From IMG/VR virus record IMGVR_UViG_3300030106_005039, positions 1 through 35,671 of that record: a stretch of DNA of 35,671 nt. The stretch is one strand, 5' to 3'. Both the position numbers and the translations under genes were made by a program. How positions within the stretch are numbered: the first letter of the stretch is position 1; every line of letters begins with the position of its first letter. Source of the stretch: a virus. Shown piece by piece: positions 16,001 through 22,713 of this stretch. The notes below the pieces were generated by a model. The model searched no databases, was not told where the DNA came from, and saw only the letters and a list, made by a program, of their open reading frames with translations.

Positions 16001-17172
16001 AGAAACTTATCGTACTGCTCGTAAGTTAACTGCCTGTACAATTTACGCTGATTTCTGAGCGATGTAATTTGATCCTCTGACAATCTATCATCGTTCTTGA
16101 TCGCCTTCTCGAACCTCTCTCTTTGTTGCATAAGGTTCGGGTGTGCCAGCACATGACCACTCCCTAATATACGGATGTTCTTAGAATCATCTTCGTCGTA
16201 GAATTTAAATTCTCCTTTTTCATTTACCTCGTTCGCTGCCAATAGTTCAACAGCATCTCTGATCTCTTTATCAGAGTATCTTTCAAGAGCAGCTCCTTCA
16301 CCAAATCCATTCTTACGTGCATACTCTGATGACAATCCTTTACGGAAATCTGCAACAACATCTAAAATATCTTGCTCCTGCTCTAAATCAGAATCCTCAT
16401 CCTTTGCTTTGATAAGCTCACGCATCGTATCAAGTGCGTCCTGTGGTATGCTGTCAACTTCATCTTCTGATCCTAAGACTGCATTAAGTTCAGTCAAGAG
16501 CTGTGCTTGCCTTATGTTTTCAAATACACTAGCATCGGACACTCCCTTTTTTAAACCAGACATAACACGATACGCATCTGAATAGTTTAATGCTCCTAGT
16601 CGAACTGCATCGTCCAATGACTTACCTCTATCAGTTATGTCAGCACCACCAATAATTTTATCGATACCTTTAGCGTCTTTTACTCTAGCAAAAGGCAGAA
16701 CCCCTGAATCAACTAGTAGCATTTTTGCACTGTTAAGCTGCTTATCAAGCTCCTCTTGATTCCCGCTTTCACTTTGTATGTTACTAAGATAAGTAGACCC
16801 TGCTTGCTCACCATATGCCATACGTATTAAGTTAGCTTGAGTCTGTGCATCAGCTTGAGGTTTGAGCGTATCTAAGAAATCTTCTGATTCAACTTGTTCG
16901 GGGGTTACTAGTTGATTGTTAAGTAAACTGCCTACTAACCCTTGTGTAATTGATGATTCTACTTCGTCGTCAAGTTCACCTGTACGGAAGAAATGTCCTC
17001 TTTGATAATCAGCATAGCCTTGGGAACTGAGCAATGGATCATTGATATTTGACCCTGAAGAGGCTGACCACTGACTGAATGATTGTAGTGGTGCGACGTT
17101 GAAGTTTAAGTCAAGGTCATTAGGCACGGGGGTTTTCTCCCCCAACGATAATGTTGGATATAGGTCTGACAC
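7078..17172 (-). CDS. Giant polyvalent protein with peptidase and ADP-ribosyltransferase-like domains
   Basis: A 3364-residue protein, last gene of the late operon, with a GTG start. Visible order: unassigned N terminus (1-440); hydrophobic helices at about 440-525 and 635-785; zinc-peptidase-like region with HEVIHH (1035-1040) and Glu1103 as possible third ligand; ART-like domain 1 at about 1290-1360 (VTVYRGV, WVSTD, IYEFGY); archaeosine-synthase-like domain at about 1503-1650 (PCAATKPW, EPLGVVPQDF); ART-like domain 2 at about 1770-1990 (VYHGT, IFFSKSKSFANAY); an unassigned module (2010-2290); and a long C-terminal region with membrane-like helices (about 2980-3060), resembling LPD-type domains. 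Such proteins are typically carried in virions or injected to counter host defences. Six R-x-T-Q-[AE]-G motifs separate the modules. Antisense ORFs across it are shadows. Domain calls are by motif only; delivery is inference. Confidence 0.9.
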   Translation of the reverse strand: MSDLYPTLSLGEKTPVPNDLDLNFNVAPLQSFSQWSASSGSNINDPLLSSQGYADYQRGHFFRTGELDDEVESSITQGLVGSLLNNQLVTPEQVESEDFLDTLKPQADAQTQANLIRMAYGEQAGSTYLSNIQSESGNQEELDKQLNSAKMLLVDSGVLPFARVKDAKGIDKIIGGADITDRGKSLDDAVRLGALNYSDAYRVMSGLKKGVSDASVFENIRQAQLLTELNAVLGSEDEVDSIPQDALDTMRELIKAKDEDSDLEQEQDILDVVADFRKGLSSEYARKNGFGEGAALERYSDKEIRDAVELLAANEVNEKGEFKFYDEDDSKNIRILGSGHVLAHPNLMQQRERFEKAIKNDDRLSEDQITSLRNQRKLYRQLTYEQYDKFLSDTAATSDNWMAAKQAGRASGASDVDVLDTFLADKRNYSSIKNRLGDIAATVPDAVIGLFASLGAVIFKSEGATKYLVDNQMDRQRRREVAAVFGDEFGWGMDLSNVIAPMVVDVSATVLLSAGTLGTGGVLYAGTKAGAKQTAKALVKNLTKAATGRQFGDTAKDIALKAAANKELKDSAKTVTDKGVQKAIKAYNKAIANKTFRKASAFPAVYIPAANRSSGRMYATVYAAQPDSLTHEEKHDAALGYAMMAGTVTGLLTTAFMGIGLGGFEQAFLRGMTYKGMTSGMSKILNLDISGFGSSKVREVIGSTIEKQMKTAAKNSAFLRQFGIPAASEAAEEGLDEFIQTFITDAALNENTPMIDRMMVGLHAASLGGVMGAGVVGVQNMFDKGTGARYERFQQETIDNIIKNLGETGSPLTQAFFEENKEQLSRQLSTAARSREPIVIPTPQEASGTAQKKAISEVIKSDRQESNIDIQKLEEQVRSKLEKQLITQGEADVILKESKAEEVRETQEGVLDEDLERQLEEGRQRAIEQEEQLVKTFDTLWGTKEKSIELGEGLSADEHYQRYLDARTDAQQVADFWGMESRVDYNEKNKGLGAYRAEQTEEGMRLVINPWGLARLTMGLNKANAQHVARFEASHEVIHHAAWRNLSKAEIDIIFSVLSDTQVNEIIDTYYKTDEKRQAARSQLGPDALSVDQRSMQHVIVDEYLRMKAQRILKGYTTEEEIEFYKTNPSFVRVLLRYLRSYINRFNAIRELDADNPVISAAIHRLTGEMTRLKGGFEVSTAIKFDIDDPENSINKVITYLDDKPFVDRDPNRKIDMGVRQTQEGELDYRGSHRAPDRGYGSPMSAMDESIYPSDFYSSDGLRFYGTGGSYDTTNDQKVYDQIVSVRGNPDAKVTVYRGVPSNVKGGINAGDWVSTDRDYAEMHGARMFGDKGYKVLTKEVKAGELITEGSSIYEFGYSPPTGVRETQAGAFDIDKAVNNLDLDDAAQVESFIKDTLKINDAEFEQLGKPFKSLKTGRPSNKLVLPPVQLVRFIRYFFNKRKGIYNSTREAVRKSQGVQLPELTFDMFAPTPAMTAALIKNEKVSNWHSDMSNFEIPDGYDTIAFVPCAATKPWCDIQSPTMRGNVTYKSYNKMRKVTDDGGVSKKYGRVYYVTISEPLGVVPQDFWHDFPPYDNTGLFSVNPVDQIGRMEKKVADKLPVEDGGIGQTFALPFDVAAYKESINALGNVIASFVETNKKQNPDLNFVSFVSDLGRDKGSHEIMLDKASEIRGESVVSPNENFKKRRNSKEAPAEIMEEKLGPFKYDADLKVDRQKKMEQVSAAAGRIQPVRETQAGSLDAEYMKLAEDPKTGLNDIDLQIMVSEAAKRAGYTYGPVYHGTKSDFTSFKGRESDGLIFFSKSKSFANAYSRLKARPADVEKRIDEAMKKSEKLENELKYKMMKARQPEDKESIRKQTEDLERSLLDGMTWSEAKRDMGRTVMEGYLKADKVFDPTKNWKEFEPEFRRHFETKGKEFPLPDRAMDLIKQAHWRAWEIPSVIDAVFRKYDAILINEDQTWSPPENIAVRDNTAIKSSKPITRDDNGNVIPLSERFDLSSQDIRYTQAGSLEGVYDNIEDVPPITSQVNERQVASLVKVKTASDLNDPAEQEIFEKAAFHKNKDRSGILAVAANRLFKKQITQATYNEIRNRVFPYKNTEVPKTPTVSNILKFISADKKTKDGSSTHGTVAYSQVYKLIGSDPVSIRLDIPTFNESIKKGSPIYAVSIAGPRMKGPKAYTNYAKIKLKEITRYEKSAARIAAGGNKGLMASTEGELMEFTPAQLNTFRKNWASGKVGPKQTGDNRWVEVAINPLRSSEFVDITNPLDPVPVVGGSEAIHIGNRVYIQKPVWGSRPDYGREGDVRFTQAGGLESGTFDTAEGGLGYGGYAPLFDLPFFETGKYRKKKDGLFGSLVNKFRGDLDPRIKRLVEQRRQIQDAVEADVVNFKNQLDKIIKEDFDGKAPVALIQALVGSRENISPETEQAYLDLIKGVKSESKIAEIRAEYVQGRRKEFRDRKNKAISELAKIQKVPEKDSDKTRLVRHLLGGKIDGKEVLGLRALTDELSTVIRGIVGEDSEMGIAIDDNLQLYLHREYKLFSDKEYRDNIRTDSRYDTVRKNAGDFLYKQYKTFNKDWRNEVKKFPTVAEFKAKLVNDYLDIHIKSDRSASNLFNNLKDHAKSIVSLNIGALKRRKNPPQELRELLGQVDDETGYNELLQTFSHLGLIASQINFISNLKKFGMDTKKTDGQPFIIEAELDEVQIEGEAATYKPAPEGYSILKVAAGADTSIINTAPFADGKTYYVLTEMEQAVSAILDPKAKVTQTEADKANQFVTEVGAKLTGLSLGAKTLGSIGFYVRNIVSNIVFFGPSQGFWRFGKMGRSLEKEFVRKKYLSMAPEEVSAFHRTMIGLGVIGNEIEARLLQDFLTNPRSEAQLQKELLDNLAGLESETSGTKKALDVSAISEKVGKTRAGRFARRLRELSQTVDSFYKIAYFMNELEVLQQARSKHVASTAENQTNYGALSDEELMQMAADKVKKTAQSYDQAPPFVQKLQGTWFGVMFAPFIRFKLEVPRIMLNTVLLARKEMADTNPVIRKRGKDRMIGFTTVLVGFSAISQVVVNALTGIGDEEEEALRDSMPEYLRSNSFFYFTQGGQLKSLDLTYLNPYAMMVDPFLRSFDELMRGSPAEAGAAFFKAMVADQYLDQQILAGAVTSALNNRDPENGRPITEVNDTAWEAFSKKFQFIFAESYAPRTLEKVYKDGFVKLMEGDPDVSDFIMTPLGALAKEFLPLRPYDIVPEQQLDRFLSERAGEYRRAAALKNRMYTDDSISEDAVRGMADTEIERRRRINEHLIRAFRGFKKLGLTDEQIYSQAIERGYGKRRVALLLNGLMERPALQTPFIRNMAVKGDTHIERLRTFNNQLETYGRYIPVE
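10252..10281 (-). repeat. Interdomain motif copy 6 (VRFTQAGGLE)
   Basis: Residues 2298-2307, between the unassigned 2010-2290 module and the C-terminal 1050 residues. Codons for R-F-T-Q-A-G are CGA TTC ACA CAA GCA GGT. Confidence 0.8.
11152..11181 (-). repeat. Interdomain motif copy 5 (IRYTQAGSLE)
   Basis: Residues 1998-2007, at the end of ART-like domain 2. Codons for R-Y-T-Q-A-G are AGG TAT ACT CAA GCA GGT. Confidence 0.8.
11959..11988 (-). repeat. Interdomain motif copy 4 (VRETQAGSLD)
   Basis: Residues 1729-1738, between the archaeosine-synthase-like module and ART-like domain 2. Codons for R-E-T-Q-A-G are CGT GAA ACA CAA GCA GGT. Confidence 0.8.
13054..13083 (-). repeat. Interdomain motif copy 3 (VRETQAGAFD)
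   Basis: Residues 1364-1373, right after ART-like domain 1. Codons for R-E-T-Q-A-G are CGT GAA ACT CAA GCG GGA. Confidence 0.8.
13489..13518 (-). repeat. Interdomain motif copy 2 (VRQTQEGELD)
   Basis: Residues 1219-1228, between the metallopeptidase-like region and ART-like domain 1. Codons for R-Q-T-Q-E-G are CGG CAA ACA CAA GAG GGT. Confidence 0.8.
14437..14466 (-). repeat. Interdomain motif copy 1 (VRETQEGVLD)
   Basis: Residues 903-912 of the giant protein. It separates the N-terminal membrane-like part from the metallopeptidase-like region. Codons for R-E-T-Q-E-G are CGG GAA ACG CAA GAA GGT. Confidence 0.8.
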
Positions 17173-17210
17173 AGCAGAATTTGGGTTTGTATAGTTATTA
17201 TATAATTAAA

Positions 17211-18320
17211 TTATTCGCTCCAATTCGAAGCTGCAGTTTCTGCAGCGGGGTTAGGAGCTTCTAATTCTTGTCCAAGTCTCATGGAAAGCATTCTCTTTTG
17301 CCTTGCTAGAATTCCAAAGGCTTCGTTGAAAAGAGTTGTTGCGTCTTTTGCATTCAACGCTTCTCGTTCTTCTTCCGATAACGCTCCTTTCAACAACTCA
17401 ATTAAATTAATTATAATTTCTTTATCTGTTTTCCCATCCAGTCCTATACCTTTATTAGCAAGAAGCTCTCTAACTAATGGGTCTGATGACCCATCTCCTT
17501 CTAATCTAAATAACATACCCTCAATATCTTCGAGTTCTTTTAACTGCTCTGTTCTTGTAATTTTATTTTGCTCTAGTTTTTGTATAGATTTAGTAATATC
17601 TCTATATACAGGATTTAACATTCCTTGGAAAGGAGTAGTGTCTCCTCCTGATTTTGCTAAATCCATTACCTGACTCCGAAGTTTATCTTGATCCGCTTTA
17701 CTTGTTTTTAAAGAATCTCCTGCTCTTGTAAATAATGTGCTTATACCAGTATCACTCATTACTGAAGAAACTGTAGGAGTCATCATTGTTGATACTAACG
17801 CTTTTTGTTTTTGTGAGTCTGTTGCTTTTGAGTCTAAAATCTGTTGGATTCTAGAAGCTACTTGTGGTCGTATCTGAGCTTTCAGTTGCTCATCCCTATT
17901 CTTTCTCTGAGCCATTTGTAAATCAACAAACGCCTTTCTGTCTTTAGAAATACCTCCTAATTGAGCCTCAAACTGTTTAGCGAACATGGCCTGTTCTGAA
18001 GCAGGTAACTTAGACGCTGCTATATCAGAGAAATAAGCACCACGCAAGTCAGCCATATCTGCTGTTGGGTTGAATGATGGCCCTGCCTGACTCACCGAAG
18101 CAATACGCTGTTGTGCCTTTCTTTGTAATGCCCTACTATCAGGAGTCATTATAGTTGGCTCATTAAGACGTATCTTCTCCCCTTCCAAAGCCATTTGTTG
18201 CGCTGCTGCTGCGTAGCCTTTCCTACGTAGTCTACGTGCAGCTCTTTTATACTTAGAAGATGGGCGGTCTAAAGAATATCTTTGACCCAACTCATAGGAT
18301 GGCATTGTAGTAAACTGCAT
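17211..18320 (-). CDS. Helical, probably virion-associated protein of unknown function
   Basis: A 369-residue protein, basic near the N terminus (KYKRAARRLRRKGYAAAAQQ) and almost wholly alpha-helical and Gln/Lys/Leu-rich after that. There are no membrane segments, signal peptide or catalytic motif. It lies directly upstream of the giant protein in the late operon, 38 bp away. Its composition and position resemble internal virion or ejection proteins, but this is inference. An SQAGPSFNP segment around residue 78 faintly recalls the TQAG motif of the giant protein; I give that no weight. Confidence 0.75.
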   Translation of the reverse strand: MQFTTMPSYELGQRYSLDRPSSKYKRAARRLRRKGYAAAAQQMALEGEKIRLNEPTIMTPDSRALQRKAQQRIASVSQAGPSFNPTADMADLRGAYFSDIAASKLPASEQAMFAKQFEAQLGGISKDRKAFVDLQMAQRKNRDEQLKAQIRPQVASRIQQILDSKATDSQKQKALVSTMMTPTVSSVMSDTGISTLFTRAGDSLKTSKADQDKLRSQVMDLAKSGGDTTPFQGMLNPVYRDITKSIQKLEQNKITRTEQLKELEDIEGMLFRLEGDGSSDPLVRELLANKGIGLDGKTDKEIIINLIELLKGALSEEEREALNAKDATTLFNEAFGILARQKRMLSMRLGQELEAPNPAAETAASNWSE

Positions 18321-18329
18321 ATATGTAAA

Positions 18330-18848
18330 TTATTTATTTCTTCTTCGTTCTCTTTCTAACTTCTTTTGCTGCCTTTTAAGTGCATTCTGAAGCATATTTT
18401 TTCTAGAAGCCTCACTTGCAGGTCTTGCTCTCATATCTCCAATAGCCCTATCTGCTGCTGCAGATGTTATGTCTTTACCAACAGGGCGGCCAAACTCAGT
18501 TTTAGCTCTGTTAAAAAACTCTGCTTTTTCTGCGTCAGATTTTACAGCTTGAGCTGATATTGGGATTGAAGATTCATAACCGCCCATTGACCTACTCGCT
18601 GCTGCAGATGTTATGTCTTTACCAACAGGACGGCCAAAGTCAGTCTTTGCTCTATTAAAAAACTCTGCTTTTTCAGCATCAGATTTCACAGCTTGAGCAG
18701 ACACAGGAGTTGATGAACGAAACTCGATGTCATCATCCATAAAAGGGTTTTTAGGTTCTGAAAGAACACCGAACTTCTTCTTTATAGAACCCCCTCCAAA
18801 GAGTCTATTCTGGTTGTCTCGCCTAAAATAACTGTTTCTCTCTGACAT
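18330..18848 (-). CDS. Small protein with a tandem 48-residue repeat
   Basis: A 172-residue basic protein. Residues 46-93 and 94-141 are tandem copies sharing P-[VI]-S-A-Q-A-V-K-S-D-A-E-K-A-E-F-F-N-R-A-K-T-[DE]-F-G and then RPVGKDITSAAA. The N terminus is polar, and the last 30 residues are very basic (KRQQKKLERERRRNK), suggesting nucleic-acid contact. The gene lies 9 bp from the next late gene and 5 bp from the previous one. The family is unknown; a DNA-binding, scaffold or internal virion role is possible but unproven. Confidence 0.75.
   Translation of the reverse strand: MSERNSYFRRDNQNRLFGGGSIKKKFGVLSEPKNPFMDDDIEFRSSTPVSAQAVKSDAEKAEFFNRAKTDFGRPVGKDITSAAASRSMGGYESSIPISAQAVKSDAEKAEFFNRAKTEFGRPVGKDITSAAADRAIGDMRARPASEASRKNMLQNALKRQQKKLERERRRNK
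18450..18569 (-). repeat. Tandem repeat, downstream copy
   Basis: Encodes residues 94-133 of the 172-residue protein. It aligns with 18594-18713 at an offset of 144 bp, exactly 48 codons, with many synonymous differences, so the duplication is not recent. Confidence 0.8.
18594..18713 (-). repeat. Tandem repeat, upstream copy
   Basis: Encodes residues 46-85 of the 172-residue protein; the partner copy lies 144 bp further along the gene at 18450-18569. The two copies share all the core residues of the 48-residue unit. Confidence 0.8.
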
Positions 18849-18853
18849 AGTTA

Positions 18854-19969
18854 TTAATATTTCCCAAATGCTTTCTCTTCTTTTTCTTTTACCATTCTTA
18901 AAACTTCCGCTCTTTCCGTAGGAGATAAGTCTTTTAAGAATGGTGACTCACCAAAAACAGGTTCTTGAACTTTAAACTGCTTGTCCAGCATTTCTCTCTT
19001 TTGTCTTTCACGAGCGTCTTTTTGAAATAAATTTGGTTTTTCGAATTTTTCTATCTGTAAAGGATCTGCCCCTGTGTCTTTTATAAACTGCTCCCGCTGT
19101 TCTTGGAACCCTTCAAATTTATTTTTAAAGTTACGTAATGCTTCTCTTTTAGGTTCTTGTATGTTAAACTGCCCTTGGCGAATTCGTGCTTGCACTTCAC
19201 TAGGAGTACGTAAACGGAAGCTACCGTCCTTCTCTGTCTTCCCTAAAGCTGTCGGAGCAAGTATCTGCTGGTCTTTAAGAAACTGTTCGTACCCTCCTCT
19301 GTACCCATATGGGCCGTCGGTTCCTGCAAGAGCTGCTTGTTTATCTCTTTCTTTTTTTAGAAGATCTGCTTTACCCGTAGGCGGTTTATCTTGTCTTTTG
19401 TCTGAGTCTGTCCCGTCTCCTTTAGACTCCCCGAAACCCATTTCTTCATTTCCCCAATCGGTTACTTCAGGCAACTCTTCTTCTTTAACTTTTTCTCCTT
19501 GAGGATCAAACCCTTCGAAATAAGGGGCGTTAATATCGAGCTCTTGTGCTTTCAGCTTACTTTCATCGTCCGTGTCTCCTAAAATTGCATCCGTCGCAAA
19601 ACCAAATTTTTTGAGGTATGAATCTTCAAATTTAGGGTCGAACGTCCCGACGTTTTTAATAAGAGCTTCTCTAAGCCCTATGTTTGGGTTCCCTCCAAGA
19701 GGCGTATACTTACGGTCAACGTCCGATACAAATAAATTTTTAACTTGTGGGTCTGTAGATAATTTTTTTACAAAAGCAGCGAAGTCATCTACTAAATCTA
19801 AATTAGGGTCGTAGATTTGCATAAAGTTAAGAGGCGCTAAAAGACCTGTTTCAGGCTTGCTGAGAGCTCTATCCATTAACTCTGCATAGTAAGATGTGAG
19901 TTGCTCCCATCTTTCCCTACTCATTTCTATTGAATCTAACTGCTCGTCTGATATATCACTTTTCGCCAT
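18854..19969 (-). CDS. Late-operon protein of unknown function
   Basis: A 371-residue charged protein. Residues about 20-140 look globular (helices plus an SDVDRKYTPLGGNPNIGLRE segment). A disordered Gly/Lys/Glu-rich stretch follows at about 155-210, and the C-terminal half is Lys/Glu/Gln-rich helical. It has no membrane segment or enzyme motif. It is the first gene after terL in the late operon, where portal or scaffold genes often sit, but it lacks portal size and features. A structural or assembly role is a guess from position. Confidence 0.75.
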   Translation of the reverse strand: MAKSDISDEQLDSIEMSRERWEQLTSYYAELMDRALSKPETGLLAPLNFMQIYDPNLDLVDDFAAFVKKLSTDPQVKNLFVSDVDRKYTPLGGNPNIGLREALIKNVGTFDPKFEDSYLKKFGFATDAILGDTDDESKLKAQELDINAPYFEGFDPQGEKVKEEELPEVTDWGNEEMGFGESKGDGTDSDKRQDKPPTGKADLLKKERDKQAALAGTDGPYGYRGGYEQFLKDQQILAPTALGKTEKDGSFRLRTPSEVQARIRQGQFNIQEPKREALRNFKNKFEGFQEQREQFIKDTGADPLQIEKFEKPNLFQKDARERQKREMLDKQFKVQEPVFGESPFLKDLSPTERAEVLRMVKEKEEKAFGKY

Positions 19970-20029
19970 GCTTATTTGTAGTATGTATTACCTATAAATT
20001 TAGTTTTTTTATATGAAAAGTCAACAAGC

Positions 20030-21805
20030 CTATGTTCCTTGTAGAGTTTGTGAAGAAAGCATATTAGATAAACCTTTAATAGATCTTCTTTGATAAGGTC
20101 TACTGCTTGTTTTCCCTGTTTCTAAAGGCTCAACTGCAACTAATCCGTGTCGCTGTCGAGCTAAATCTAAGCAGAGAAAGGCAGCATCAGCCAAGTCAGG
20201 GGACTTTCCAAGCCTTGATTTGTACTCAACCTTACTTTCTATCTTCATTCGGAGAGTTGCTCCTTTGATCATATCGTAGTTTCTGCCCGTTATTTCCTGT
20301 GCCAAATCCCCATTTACCCCAAATATTTGCTTAGTCCTACAAAGTTCTTTGCCAACAAACCACAGTTCTGTTACTCTATTAACATATAATTCACTACCGA
20401 TTAATTTAGAACTAGCAGATACTTTACGATCAGATGCCTTCCCACCAAAAGAAACCCGCAAAATCTCGTCGCTCCATTCTCCAGCTAATACGTCACAAAA
20501 TGGAGCACCTGCCCCCGTTGCGTCTACTGCAATATCCATCGGTTTTATCTTTCTTTTTTGACACTCCTGCTTCACCTGACGAACAATCTGGTAAGTCCTT
20601 GGAACCGCTTTGTTGGTGGCATCGTCATTCAAATGGATCGCTTCGCCCAACTCGCAAACGTACTGGCCATTCGTGTCGTACCCAACGAGGCCCGTGTACA
20701 GGATGCATCGGTCGCCCCCGTTGGTAAATGCAGGGTCTAATCCTGCGATAGGTATAGGTTTACCTTTCCACTGCACTTTGTTCATAGCTCCACTGCGGGA
20801 TAGTTCAGCTTCGTTGTATATGGTATCTTCTTCATCCCCATCGAAAAATACAGCACGGCACATCCTGTAGTAACCTCGTGACTCCTGCCCCAATAGTGCT
20901 TTATCTTCATTTAGTTTCTCAGTCGTTGGTAGCCAAGGGTATATGACTTCATCGGCTATCACGTTAGGACTGCGTTCAGCATCAAACCTTATATACTCAC
21001 CGCCCCATTTAGTCCTCCATTGGTAGTCCGTATTTGTATCAACACTATCCCACCCATGTTGTGGCGTAGCCCAAACACCGAAAGCATCAAATCTAGAGTT
21101 AGGGTTACTTAGTCCTACTAACTCAAATCGTTCGTTCTTCGATAAGTTACTTAGACCAGCCTGTACAATAGCCTCTGATATTTCTGAAAGCTCATCCGCA
21201 ATCAGTATTATTCTTTTTTGTTTAATACCAATGAACTTACCTATCGCTTCTTTTGTCTTAGACTTTTCTGCCGCAATCAAAGATAAACCCGCACGTTCAA
21301 TTAAATTACCTTTTTCTGTTACGTATGCTGCGTTACCAATACTATCTCGTATACGAATAGGAGCTCCTTCAATGACCATTAATAAAGAAACAACTGAACC
21401 CCATATCCTTTTACGAGCTTCTCGTAGTGTAGTAGATGTAAGTAGTATCAGCGTATCTCTTGGAGCAGCTAACCAGTTTAGTATCCCCCAAGCAGCTAGT
21501 GTGTGCGATTTACCGCTGTTCGCTGCTCCCCCTATAGCGATGTATTTGTTACGAATGACCGCTCTAATCATTTCCTCTGCCCAAGGGTGGCGTACCATCA
21601 TAGGTTCAGGTCTTTCAGGATTATTCCATATCTCATCACACAACCTCCAGAAATAATATTCTTTAGCTCTGTATGAATCATGGTTTCCTAAACCATACAA
21701 CAAAGCTGTTATTGTGTTAGTAGGCGGGATAAGCATTCCCCCCACATTCATCTTCTTAGTTTTAGCGTCAATATGTGGTTCGTATGCCTTCTTAGCTTTG
21801 CTCAT
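20030..21805 (-). CDS. terL: Large terminase subunit
   Basis: A 591-residue ATP-driven DNA-packaging motor and nuclease. The ATPase half has Walker A GGAANSGKS (92-100) and Walker B IILIADE (199-205). The nuclease half has RNase H-fold acidic residues: Asp357 in AGLDPAFTNGGD, Asp428 in IAVDATGAG, and Asp537/Asp540 in SPDLADAAF. It docks on the portal, cuts concatemeric DNA and pumps it into the prohead. It heads the leftward late operon and is divergent from the HTH gene at 21849, with a 43-bp shared control region. Length and motifs are complete; no defect is seen. Confidence 0.95.
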   Translation of the reverse strand: MSKAKKAYEPHIDAKTKKMNVGGMLIPPTNTITALLYGLGNHDSYRAKEYYFWRLCDEIWNNPERPEPMMVRHPWAEEMIRAVIRNKYIAIGGAANSGKSHTLAAWGILNWLAAPRDTLILLTSTTLREARKRIWGSVVSLLMVIEGAPIRIRDSIGNAAYVTEKGNLIERAGLSLIAAEKSKTKEAIGKFIGIKQKRIILIADELSEISEAIVQAGLSNLSKNERFELVGLSNPNSRFDAFGVWATPQHGWDSVDTNTDYQWRTKWGGEYIRFDAERSPNVIADEVIYPWLPTTEKLNEDKALLGQESRGYYRMCRAVFFDGDEEDTIYNEAELSRSGAMNKVQWKGKPIPIAGLDPAFTNGGDRCILYTGLVGYDTNGQYVCELGEAIHLNDDATNKAVPRTYQIVRQVKQECQKRKIKPMDIAVDATGAGAPFCDVLAGEWSDEILRVSFGGKASDRKVSASSKLIGSELYVNRVTELWFVGKELCRTKQIFGVNGDLAQEITGRNYDMIKGATLRMKIESKVEYKSRLGKSPDLADAAFLCLDLARQRHGLVAVEPLETGKTSSRPYQRRSIKGLSNMLSSQTLQGT

Positions 21806-21810
21806 ATTAC

Positions 21811-21839
21811 TTGAATTGTTTATAAAATAACAGTATAAG
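21811..21839 (+). promoter_or_regulatory. Sigma-70-type promoter for the rightward replication block
   Basis: TTGAAT (21811-21816), a 17-nt spacer, and TATAAG (21834-21839) lie between the divergent terL and HTH genes. The -10 box ends 9 nt before the TTG start at 21849, so transcription would begin about 3 nt before the start codon. The lysis-cassette promoter has the same geometry. Confidence 0.55.
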
Positions 21840-21848
21840 TTAATTGGT

Positions 21849-22478
21849 TTGCGAAAGAAACAAAATGATGCAGAATTCTTAAAGCGTGGAGATGTTCAAC
21901 GTGCTCTACAACTATATAAACAAGATTATAAACTTGTTAATATAGCTGATGAATTAGGAATATCCACAGCAACTCTACGAAGATGGTTGCGTCGTGCTGG
22001 CTACGGCCCTAAGAACGATTCGTATGGGTCTAATCCTAAGTCAGAAAAAGAAAAGGAAGAAAGCCAAGACCCACTTCAAAAAGCATTAGAAGACGACCTT
22101 AATAAAAAAACTAAAGAAGCAATTAACATTGCTAAACGTGAGGCTCGTGAAACAGAAGAAAAAGAAATTCTAGAAATAGCGGAAGCTCAAAGTTCTCCTG
22201 CAGAAAAGTATCAGTCCTATGTAGCTGCGTCAGGCATGCGTCTACTAAGAGACTATATGGACAATCTGAGAGGCCCAAAAACAATAAGGGAACTCGATCA
22301 ACTGGATCAAATTATTAGAAGAAACCTTGGGCTTAATGATAAAAAAGGTGGTGGTGTAGGTAAAATGCAAATTGATATTAGTATTTTAAATAACGCTCGT
22401 GCCGATAAAGGCAAGGGTGCTGTTAATATAAACCAAGACGATATAATCGATGTCGAACCAGAAGAACCAAAAAACTGA
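21849..22478 (+). CDS. HTH protein, candidate small terminase subunit
   Basis: A 209-residue protein with a helix-turn-helix at about 25-50 (LVNIADELGISTATLRRWLRRAG). A long charged helical segment (65-125) and an acidic tail follow. HTH N terminus, helical middle and position beside terL fit a small terminase subunit that binds the packaging site, although it is transcribed away from terL. A phage regulator is the alternative. The start must be TTG: no ATG or GTG occurs in frame before the HTH, and an upstream TAA closes the frame. Its predicted mRNA has almost no 5' leader. The end overlaps the next gene by 29 nt. Confidence 0.75.
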   Translation: MRKKQNDAEFLKRGDVQRALQLYKQDYKLVNIADELGISTATLRRWLRRAGYGPKNDSYGSNPKSEKEKEESQDPLQKALEDDLNKKTKEAINIAKREARETEEKEILEIAEAQSSPAEKYQSYVAASGMRLLRDYMDNLRGPKTIRELDQLDQIIRRNLGLNDKKGGGVGKMQIDISILNNARADKGKGAVNINQDDIIDVEPEEPKN

Positions 22479-22713
22479 AGAGGATGCTGAATCCACCCTA
22501 TTATTATACTCAGGGCTGGAAGATGCTTTTATAGGAACTGTAGACAAATATGGTAGCCCACCCATAGCCTGTTACTCTAAAGAAATTACTATTTCAATTT
22601 TAACAAAACAGTTTAACCTATCTGTAAAAGAAGCTAATGACAGATTAGAATATGAATACTTACAAAACAATTTTGGAGAAGCTACCCCATGCTTTTTAGA
22701 AGATAGAGCGTAA
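22450..22713 (+). CDS. Small phage protein, paralogue of 30965-31246
   Basis: An 87-residue protein. The core G-L-E-D-A-F-I-G, then A-C-Y-S-K-E-I-T-I-S-I-L, then a helix ending near Y-E-Y, aligns with G-L-D-S-A-F-I-G, AVYSIDKCIEIL and the Y-F-W-Y segment of the protein at 30965-31246. The same pattern (G-x-x-x-A-[FL]-I-G, [AV]-V-Y-[SD]-x-x-K-[CI]-I-[EQ]-I-L) is common among small phage proteins of unknown function. It overlaps the HTH gene by 29 nt and the next gene by 1 nt. Confidence 0.75.
   Translation: MSNQKNQKTEEDAESTLLLYSGLEDAFIGTVDKYGSPPIACYSKEITISILTKQFNLSVKEANDRLEYEYLQNNFGEATPCFLEDRA

Noticed and set aside
19997-20024. A leftward promoter between terL and the next gene: TTGACT, 16 nt, TAAATT.
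   Set aside because: The -10 box matches only 4 of 6 positions, and the AT-rich gap gives such matches easily.
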